Shown here: positions 13,935-19,903 of the stretch, one piece after another
Numbering within the stretch: position 1 is the first letter of the stretch
Layout: each line of letters opens with the position of its first letter
From: CAYFHQ01 sp964342805
Lineage (GTDB): Bacteria > Bacillota > Clostridia > Peptostreptococcales > Acidaminobacteraceae
DNA: 24,320 nucleotides
Assembly: GCA_964342805.1 (NCBI GenBank)
Contig: CAYFHQ010000056.1
Location: 1-24,320, forward strand
Reading direction: 5' to 3'
Translations under genes and position numbers: made by a program
Notes under the pieces: generated by a model
What the model saw: only the letters and a program-made list of their open reading frames with translations
The model's database searches: none
Told to the model about the DNA's origin: nothing

Positions 13935-15368
13935 CTATGTGGTTGCCCCCTTGAGGGGGATACAAAAGAGTATGTTGAATTGTCCTTGGTCTTGCTCTGC
14001 CCAGATTTGACCACCATGGGCGTTGATGATTTCCTGGCAAATGGAAAGACCTATGCCGCTGCCCTCTATTTTAGAGGTCCTTGAGGTATCCACCCGGTAC
14101 ATGCGGTCAAAAAGTTTGTCCAAGGTAGTTTCTGGCACGCCTACGCCATTGTCGCCAATGCGGAAACGGATGGTGTTTCCGATTACATGGCTTTCGATTT
14201 CCACTTGGAGGGGTTGGTCCTGGTTGTATTTGAGGGCGTTGCCAATGATGTTTTTGAAGACCCGTTGCATCATGGTGGGGTCGGCAACTAGGGTTAAGTC
14301 CTGGGGAATATTCTTGAGATTGATGGTGAAGTCCTGGTCCTGGTTGTGGATGCGGAAGTCGTCTTTACAATCCTCTAAGAAGGGGACCATGGGAATGGGG
14401 CTGGTCGTCATGACAATTGACCCTACGTCATATTTGATTACTTCCTTTAGGTTGTTGACCATGTCTTCAATTACATGGGACCTGGACACAATGATATCCA
14501 AGTATTCCTTTTGGGCTGTCTGGTCGGTCACATATCCGTCAGAGAGCATTTGGGCACAGCCCTTAATGGCGGTAATGGGGGTCTTAATGTCATGGGTGAT
14601 GTTGACCAACATCCGTTCACGTTCCTTTTCCAAGTGGTCTTTGTCCTTGCTGGATTGGAGGAGGTCTGCCCGCAGGGTGTTGATCATGTCTGCCAACTCG
14701 GCGAACTCGTCCGTCTGGGTATAGGTGGAGGCTTCTTGTAGGTTACCGCTTATGATTTGTGCGGTCATGTCATGGAGTTGGTCTCTGGACGTAGTTAGAT
14801 GTCTGAAGAACCACATGAAGAGGCCCATGGACACCAGGGCGAATAGACCAACAAATCCAGTGATAACACCACCTATGACTTGACCGAGGAGCGTGTTGAA
14901 CTGGGCCCCGTCGTAAACTGAATGGATGATGAATTCATCTTCCAGTGAAATGAACTCTACAGATGACCAAAAAAACAGGTTGTTTGTATAGTTGGCCGTG
15001 TCATCGTCAAACAAATCCAATTGATAGTCTTCCAACCAGGGGGATCGATAGATCTCTCTTTCGTTTTTGATGACCACAAAACCCACTTGTTTATTTTTGC
15101 TCGTGGGATCAAAAGATTGGATAGTGGCCCTGTTGATGGCCTGGCTCTCGTCCTTGACCATGGTCCGAAAGCTGTCAACGAATTGGTCGGAAGCGGCTTC
15201 GAAAACCTGATAATCTGGCACCATGTTGTCGTCCACAAAGGTGGTGTCGATCCATTCTGCTAATCGCCCGTCCACCAGGACAGCAACAATCACCAGGGGT
15301 ACACTGGCTATGATCAATATGCTAATAATAAATTTTTGCTTTAAGGATAATCGCTTGTTCTTTTTCAT
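13935..15368 (-). CDS. Membrane sensor histidine kinase (HAMP, HisKA, HATPase)
   Basis: The 477-residue product has two membrane spans (about residues 12-30 and 165-193) flanking an extracytoplasmic sensor region of about 130 residues. A HAMP-like linker follows, then a HisKA box NITHDIKTP (H259) and an ATPase domain (IIGNALKYN, GDNGVGVPE, GSGIGLSICQEI). A strong AGGAGGGGG site precedes the ATG. It is cotranscribed with the OmpR-type regulator downstream and would phosphorylate it. The sensor region contains no motif that identifies its ligand. Divergence from an efflux operon suggests a cell-envelope or antimicrobial stress signal, by analogy with similar arrangements. Confidence 0.94.
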   Translation of the reverse strand: MKKNKRLSLKQKFIISILIIASVPLVIVAVLVDGRLAEWIDTTFVDDNMVPDYQVFEAASDQFVDSFRTMVKDESQAINRATIQSFDPTSKNKQVGFVVIKNEREIYRSPWLEDYQLDLFDDDTANYTNNLFFWSSVEFISLEDEFIIHSVYDGAQFNTLLGQVIGGVITGFVGLFALVSMGLFMWFFRHLTTSRDQLHDMTAQIISGNLQEASTYTQTDEFAELADMINTLRADLLQSSKDKDHLEKERERMLVNITHDIKTPITAIKGCAQMLSDGYVTDQTAQKEYLDIIVSRSHVIEDMVNNLKEVIKYDVGSIVMTTSPIPMVPFLEDCKDDFRIHNQDQDFTINLKNIPQDLTLVADPTMMQRVFKNIIGNALKYNQDQPLQVEIESHVIGNTIRFRIGDNGVGVPETTLDKLFDRMYRVDTSRTSKIEGSGIGLSICQEIINAHGGQIWAEQDQGQFNILFCIPLKGATT

Positions 15369-15388
15369 GCCCCCTCCTTGCTGTATTT

Positions 15389-15505
15389 AGTATATATCCC
15401 ATTTATGAAGAAATTCGAAAGAAGCTTGGGGAAAGTTTTGATTTTCTTCATAAATCCTTTCAGCCTCCTCAGGATTTGCCCCTTACCATAAAAGTACGAT
15501 AACAA
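15389..15505. promoter_or_regulatory. Divergent promoter region with 13-bp inverted repeat
   Basis: The kinase promoter has a -10 TATACT on the reverse strand (15394-15389) but a poor -35. The efflux operon has TTGCCC (15476-15481), 18 bases, TAACAA (15500-15505). Between them ATTTATGAAGAAA (15401-15413) and TTTCTTCATAAAT (15443-15455) are perfect 13-base inverted repeats. A second inverted repeat, AAATCCT (15452-15458) / AGGATTT (15471-15477), overlaps the forward -35. They are good candidates for the response regulator's binding sites. Confidence 0.55.
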
Positions 15506-15544
15506 AAGTTGACGTGCAAACGTGAATGGATAAGGAGAGAGTTC

Positions 15545-16786
15545 ATGACTGGGAAAAAGAAATGGATAGCAGGTGCGGTGGTCGTAACCTTATTGGCAGG
15601 AGGAGCATGGATGTTTACGCGCCAGTCAGACGCGTCTGCAGATGCGGCCATGCTGGACATGCAACAGACAGCAGTAGTGGAAAAAATGGATGTGGCGTCC
15701 AATGTCTACGCCAGTGGTAATGTTCAAATCACTGAAAGTCGCAAGTTGAAACCAGAGGGTAAGGGTTTTGTCACGGCCATGCATGTGGGTGTGGGTGACA
15801 AGGTTGAAAAGGGTCAATTGTTGGCTGAAATCGATGTTTCTGAGCTGAATAAAAGCCTAGAGCGGAAAAATATCAATCTAGAGATCCAAAAAGAAAGCCT
15901 TAACCAAATTCTGCTGGAAGGGGAGTCGGCGCAAAAATCAACCTTGAAGAAGGCCTTGCTGGATTTTGAGCGGGCCAAGGATAAACTGGCAGCTGACAAG
16001 GCCCTCAAACAAGCCGGTTCCATCAGTGAAACAACCTACCAGGCAGCGGTAGATAGCTTTGAAAAGGAAAAACTCAATTTGGCTTCAGCCCAAAGAGCCG
16101 TGGAGAACTCCAACTTCAGCTCACGGGTCAAGACACAAAAGCTCAATATCCGGCTCATTGAAATTGAGATTGAGGATATCCAGCAAAAAATCGAAAAGCG
16201 ACGGATTGTCAGCCCCTTTGAAGGGGTTGTTACTGAAATCAACTTCAAAAAGAATGAGTTATACAACGAAACAACACACTTGTTGAAGGTTCAGAATATG
16301 AACTCACGGGAAATTAAGTCCTTGATTTCTGAGGCAGAGATCAACAAGTTGCAAGTGGGTCAAAAGGTCCTTGTTACAGCTAACTCCATCAAGGGTGAGC
16401 AAAAGGAAGGAACCATTGAGTCCATTTCACCGAGCACAACAAAAAAAGAAGGCAAAAAGCAAGCTTACACGGAAATTCGTGTTTCCCTTCATGATCCTGA
16501 GAACCGGCTACGAGACGGCTTTATGGTCAACCTAAAGATTGAGACCAAAACGGCAGTGAATGTCCACGCTGTGTCCTTTGAAGCTGTGTCAAGAAGCCTA
16601 GATGGATCAGCTTCTGTTACAAAAATGAAGGCGGACGGCACCACGGAAAAAATCCCAGTAACCCTAGGGGTTGAGGGAGATGTGTATGTAGAACTGATCT
16701 CTGACAAAATCCAAGAAGGGGACGAACTCATCATTGAGAGTTTGGATCTTGCCCCAAGTACGGACTCCGTCATGGACATGCTCTAG
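15545..16786 (+). CDS. MacA/HlyD-family membrane fusion (adaptor) protein
   Basis: The start at 15545 follows AAGGAGAGAG; an in-frame TTG 36 bases earlier has no such site. The 413-residue product has an N-terminal membrane anchor (residues 6-24), a biotinyl-lipoyl-like half-motif (GVGDKVEKGQLLAEID), a long coiled-coil hairpin (about 100-215), the return half-motif (RIVSPFEGVVTEINFKKNE), and a beta-barrel region. It would bridge the transporter to the envelope or present substrate outside the cell. It is the first gene of a three-gene operon with an ATPase and a MacB-like permease; the next start is 9 bases away. Confidence 0.92.
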   Translation: MTGKKKWIAGAVVVTLLAGGAWMFTRQSDASADAAMLDMQQTAVVEKMDVASNVYASGNVQITESRKLKPEGKGFVTAMHVGVGDKVEKGQLLAEIDVSELNKSLERKNINLEIQKESLNQILLEGESAQKSTLKKALLDFERAKDKLAADKALKQAGSISETTYQAAVDSFEKEKLNLASAQRAVENSNFSSRVKTQKLNIRLIEIEIEDIQQKIEKRRIVSPFEGVVTEINFKKNELYNETTHLLKVQNMNSREIKSLISEAEINKLQVGQKVLVTANSIKGEQKEGTIESISPSTTKKEGKKQAYTEIRVSLHDPENRLRDGFMVNLKIETKTAVNVHAVSFEAVSRSLDGSASVTKMKADGTTEKIPVTLGVEGDVYVELISDKIQEGDELIIESLDLAPSTDSVMDML

Positions 16787-16795
16787 GAGGTTGTC

Positions 16796-17509
16796 ATGTT
16801 ACGTCTAAAAGGGATAGAAAAAACATACCAGACAGGGACCTTGTCCTTTAAGGCCCTCAGGGGAGTAGACTTGGTTGTGGAGGAGGGGGACTTTGTTTCC
16901 ATTATTGGCCCCTCTGGATCAGGCAAGTCCACCATGATGAATATACTGGGTTGCCTAGACCGGGCAACCGCTGGAACCTATATTGTAGACGGAGAGGACG
17001 TGGCCAAGCAGCCAGATGCCAAACTGTCGCAGTTTCGCAACCGAAAAATCGGTTTTGTTTTCCAGGCCTTTAACCTCCTACCTAAGCTGTCCAATCTGGC
17101 CAATGTGGAACTCCCCATGGTTTATGCCAAGGTTGACGCGTCAAAGCGGAAGGCCATGGCCCTGCGAGCCCTAGAAAAGGTCGGGCTTAAGGGCAAGGAA
17201 ATGAACAAGCCTACGGAAATCTCGGGAGGTCAAAAGCAACGGGTAGCCATTGCCAGAGCCCTGGCCATGAACCCTGGGATCATCCTAGCCGATGAACCGA
17301 CGGGCAACCTGGATTCCTCAACGACCATGGAGATCATGAGAATATTTCAGGATTTGAACCGGGAGGGCCACACCATTGTGATGATTACCCACGAGCCTGA
17401 AATTGCCGAAATGACCAACCGAGTGGTCACCATCCGGGATGGTTTGATCACCGACGATACCCGCCTTCGGCCCATAAAGGCAGGCGGAAAGAAGGAGTCA
17501 GTAGCATGA
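16796..17509 (+). CDS. MacB/LolD-type ABC transporter ATPase
   Basis: The 237-residue product has Walker A GPSGSGKST (38-46), a Q-loop in FQAFNLLPKLSNLANVELP, signature ISGGQKQRVAIARAL, Walker B IILADEPTGNLDS, and the H-loop MITHEPE. The sequence is typical of the LolD/MacB group that powers mechanotransmission rather than direct transport. An AGGAGG site precedes the ATG. The end overlaps the permease start by four bases (ATGA). Confidence 0.96.
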   Translation: MLRLKGIEKTYQTGTLSFKALRGVDLVVEEGDFVSIIGPSGSGKSTMMNILGCLDRATAGTYIVDGEDVAKQPDAKLSQFRNRKIGFVFQAFNLLPKLSNLANVELPMVYAKVDASKRKAMALRALEKVGLKGKEMNKPTEISGGQKQRVAIARALAMNPGIILADEPTGNLDSSTTMEIMRIFQDLNREGHTIVMITHEPEIAEMTNRVVTIRDGLITDDTRLRPIKAGGKKESVA

Positions 17510-18714
17510 ATGGAATGGAAAGCTTAAAAATGGCCATCTACACCATTTGGTCCAATAAAATGCGGACCCTTTTGACCATGTTGGGTATTGTCATTGGTAT
17601 CTCTTCAGTGATCGCCCTGGTGAGTGTAGGCCAGGGAAGCCAGAAGAAAATCCAAAAGGACTTTGCCAACATGGGGGCCAACCGCGCCCAGCTCTACATG
17701 GACTATGAAAAAGAAGTGGACGAAACAGCCATGTACAACCGCAGGGACATAGACGCCATCCGTCGAACCTTTGGCAACCAACTGAATGGGATTAGCGCAT
17801 CGGGTTCCCTTTCTGGCAAGTTCTTCTCAGGTAAAAAAGAGATCAGTATGAATGTCAATGCAGTCAATGAAACCTTCAACCGTATTGAAAACTTAAAAAT
17901 AGCCAAGGGTCGCTTCCTCAACAAAAGCGATTTGGATGAAAGCAAGGCAACCATTGTTCTTGACGCTGCTTTTGCCGACAAGGTCCATAAGACACGGGAT
18001 ATCCTTGGCCAGCGGATTACCCTCCAAACGGATGAAGGTTCCACGTCTTTTCTCATTGTTGGCCTTTACACCAAGCAAAAAAGCAGTTTTGACTTTGGGG
18101 GAGGGAACTCCTATACAGCCTATGCCCCAATATCCTATGTGGAAATGGAAACAGGCAACATGGCCTATGATTCCGTCACTCTAAGCTTTAAGGAGTCCGA
18201 CCGGATTGACCAGAAGTTGGCGGCCATTACCCAGCTGGTGGAAAAACGCCATAATGAGGTAGGCAGTGGCCTGTACCGGTCTTACAATGCAGAACGGGAA
18301 ATGGCCATGATGAACAAGATTACTGGCCAAATGACCCTCTTGGTTTCCGTTATTGCAGGCATATCCCTAGTGGTTGGAGGGATTGGTATCATGAATATCA
18401 TGCTGGTGTCCGTAACCGAACGGACACGGGAGATTGGTATTCGCAAGGCCATTGGGGCTTCTCGTTTCGATATCCTTGGACAGTTTCTCATTGAATCCGC
18501 CCTGGTTTCCCTCTTCGGAGGCCTCATAGGCATTGCCTTTGGCATGGGCATAGGCCAGGTAATTGGGGGCTTCATGAAGATCCCGCCAGCGGTCTCCCCT
18601 CAAGTCATTATGATTGCTGTTGTGTTTAGTTCTGCCATTGGATTATTCTTTGGGATTTATCCGGCAAACAAGGCGTCAAATCTTGATCCTATTGAAGCCC
18701 TGCGTTATGAGTAA
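17506..18714 (+). CDS. MacB-like ABC permease (FtsX superfamily)
   Basis: The 402-residue product has an N-terminal span (MLGIVIGISSVIALVSVG), a large extracytoplasmic MacB core domain (about 45-270), and three C-terminal spans, with the conserved cytoplasmic loop TERTREIGIRKAIGAS. The ending PANKASNLDPIEALRYE is characteristic of the family. Unlike E. coli MacB the ATPase is a separate subunit. With the adaptor upstream it forms a tripartite-style exporter of a Gram-positive-like cell, probably for peptides or other envelope-active compounds. The divergent two-component system is the likely regulator. Confidence 0.95.
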   Translation: MNGMESLKMAIYTIWSNKMRTLLTMLGIVIGISSVIALVSVGQGSQKKIQKDFANMGANRAQLYMDYEKEVDETAMYNRRDIDAIRRTFGNQLNGISASGSLSGKFFSGKKEISMNVNAVNETFNRIENLKIAKGRFLNKSDLDESKATIVLDAAFADKVHKTRDILGQRITLQTDEGSTSFLIVGLYTKQKSSFDFGGGNSYTAYAPISYVEMETGNMAYDSVTLSFKESDRIDQKLAAITQLVEKRHNEVGSGLYRSYNAEREMAMMNKITGQMTLLVSVIAGISLVVGGIGIMNIMLVSVTERTREIGIRKAIGASRFDILGQFLIESALVSLFGGLIGIAFGMGIGQVIGGFMKIPPAVSPQVIMIAVVFSSAIGLFFGIYPANKASNLDPIEALRYE

Positions 18715-18801
18715 GAGAGGACAATCCAGCGCATAATTTAGGACTTGAAAGCTGGTTTTGGACCAAGATATTGGTTAGAGAGTCGAATGCAATTAAGATC
18801 G

Positions 18802-18831
18802 TTGACAAGCTTGAATATGTAACACTATAAA
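18802..18831 (+). promoter_or_regulatory. Promoter-like pair overlapping the terminator
   Basis: TTGACA (18802-18807) is separated by 18 bases from TATAAA (18826-18831). The expected start, near 18838, lies inside the first arm of the terminator, so the transcript would lack part of that stem. No gene with a ribosome site follows closely. Confidence 0.45.
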
Positions 18832-18862
18832 AAGCCTTGAGCTAATCGCTCAAGGCTTTTTT
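18829..18862. terminator. Intrinsic terminator of efflux operon
   Basis: AAAAAGCCTTGAGC (18829-18842) pairs perfectly with GCTCAAGGCTTTTT (18848-18861) across a 5-base loop. The A-run and T-run make it bidirectional. Confidence 0.93.
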
Positions 18863-19001
18863 GACGATCGAGGGCACGATCGCCGCGAACAGGTGCTCCA
18901 GAATTTGGGGGACTCTGAAGCGCAAGATGGTTCCCCGGGGTTTTCCTGGGTGACCAACTACTCTTATGACGAAGGGGAAAACAAAAAAGTTCCCATTTTT
19001 T
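18863..19001 (+). ncRNA. Candidate structured RNA or remnant; no gene recognised
   Basis: This GC-rich stretch has no supported gene but folds readily on the forward strand. CGATCG (18865-18870) pairs with CGATCG (18877-18882). GTGCTCCAGA (18893-18902) pairs with TCTGAAGCGC (18914-18923) with one mismatch. GGTT.CCCGGG (18929-18939) pairs with CCTGGG.GACC (18945-18955). GGGAA (18975-18979) / TTCCC (18990-18994) is followed by six T (18996-19001). A promoter-like pair lies upstream. I could not match it to a known RNA family. An open frame without a start codon on the reverse strand (19015-18842) leaves a decayed gene as an alternative. Confidence 0.35.
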
Positions 19002-19107
19002 AATAATTTAGTTTTTCACGAATGCACCCCGGCGGGGGAGGGGTATGAATCGGACGGTATATGCCTTCAATCCGTACAATCCTTCCATGAGCCATGATTG
19101 AGTCGTC

Positions 19108-19133
19108 TTGTCACTTTGTGAAAACCGTGACAA
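19108..19133. promoter_or_regulatory. Inverted repeat upstream of Fe-S membrane protein gene
   Basis: TTGTCAC (19108-19114) and GTGACAA (19127-19133) form perfect 7-base arms 12 bases apart. They lie about 50 bases upstream of the -35 of the following gene. The half-sites resemble those of CRP/FNR or Rex-type regulators, but the spacing does not fit either consensus. Confidence 0.3.
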
Positions 19134-19180
19134 AAAACCGTATGTGAATTGCATGAAAATTCCGCCTATTTGCTAAGTGG

Positions 19181-19209
19181 TTGTTTTCACTTGTTTCTAG
19201 TGCTACGAT
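19181..19209 (+). promoter_or_regulatory. Promoter of Fe-S membrane protein gene
   Basis: TTGTTT (19181-19186), 17 bases, TACGAT (19204-19209) with an extended TG (19201-19202) before the -10. Transcription would start near 19216, 30 bases before the ATG. Confidence 0.5.
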
Positions 19210-19245
19210 CCTCCTGACAAGTCAATGAACAGGAGGACGTAAGAC

Positions 19246-19778
19246 ATGAAAAAATCATACATGAAATGGTCTTGGATGATCATGATTGCTTTTTTAGTAG
19301 CAGGTATAATCGACATTCGATTTGGTATCTTTGGTACGTTTGCATGGGGGCACCTATATATCACGCCCTTAGGGGGAGGGGTAAAGTTAACTGTTCCCAC
19401 TACTGTCCAAGGGGGTCTCTTCTTGGCCGAATGTTAGCCAAGGTGTCCTTGGGCCATGATATGCCTCAGTTTATGAAAAAGAAACAGTTTAAGTATGGAC
19501 TTCTGATCCTCATGCTGACCATGTTTTCTTTTGCCATGGTCCATGCGGGTTGGAACTTCAACAGGATTGCCTTTAGTATGTTCCGCTTTATGACCATGTC
19601 CCTGGCCATTGGAATTCTCATGGGGGTAGCCTTTAAACCGAGATCCTGGTGTGTTGTGTGCCCCATGGGTACTGGAACAAGCCTGATCATGAATGCCCAG
19701 AAGCAGGGCCAAGCCCTAAAACCAGTGGTGAATATCACTCAAACTAAAACAGATAAAAAAGACGATCGAGCTGCCTAG
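19246..19778 (+). pseudogene. NapH-like 4Fe-4S binding membrane protein, broken by a one-base frameshift
   Basis: Translation begins at 19246 after a strong AGGAGG (19231-19236). The first 30 residues (MKKSYMKWSWMIMIAFLVAG, then IIDIRFGIFG) match the start of a family of NapH-like 4Fe-4S membrane proteins. The family pattern then continues in a different frame from 19335 (YVCMGAPIYHALRGRGKVNC...). It contains CSHYCP and CVVCP, which together supply four cysteines for one [4Fe-4S] cluster, two membrane spans, and a Lys/Asp-rich tail. One missing T after GGT (19333-19335) explains the break. In the upstream frame translation would stop at 19437 after 63 residues. A sequencing error, a recent mutation, or less likely a programmed shift could cause this; no classic slippery heptamer is present. 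Confidence 0.8.
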
Positions 19779-19811
19779 ACAACTACTATCCGATCATACC
19801 AATTACAGAAG

Positions 19812-19866
19812 CCCGTTTTTTTCCTCATTCACCACATTGTTATGTGTACCAGAGGAAGAAAACGGG
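19812..19866. terminator. Long hairpin between Fe-S protein and UPF0182 genes
   Basis: CCCGTTTTTTTCCTC (19812-19826) pairs with GAGGAAGAAAACGGG (19852-19866) over 15 positions with one G-U pair. The interior can also pair (CACAT/ATGTG). The forward flank lacks a strong U-run, so it is either a weak terminator or an mRNA-processing or attenuation structure. Confidence 0.5.
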
Positions 19867-19903
19867 TATTTCCATACTAACTTAGACAAAGAGAGGTGAG
19901 CGT

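Noticed and set aside
14023..14724. 233-residue forward reading frame
   Set aside because: It is antisense to the well-defined histidine kinase domains and its Trp/Met/Ser-rich translation has no recognisable motif.
18863..19001. Known riboswitch (c-di-GMP, cobalamin, SAM, ydaO and lysine types considered)
   Set aside because: None of the conserved core strings of these classes could be found, so it is listed only as a candidate structured RNA.
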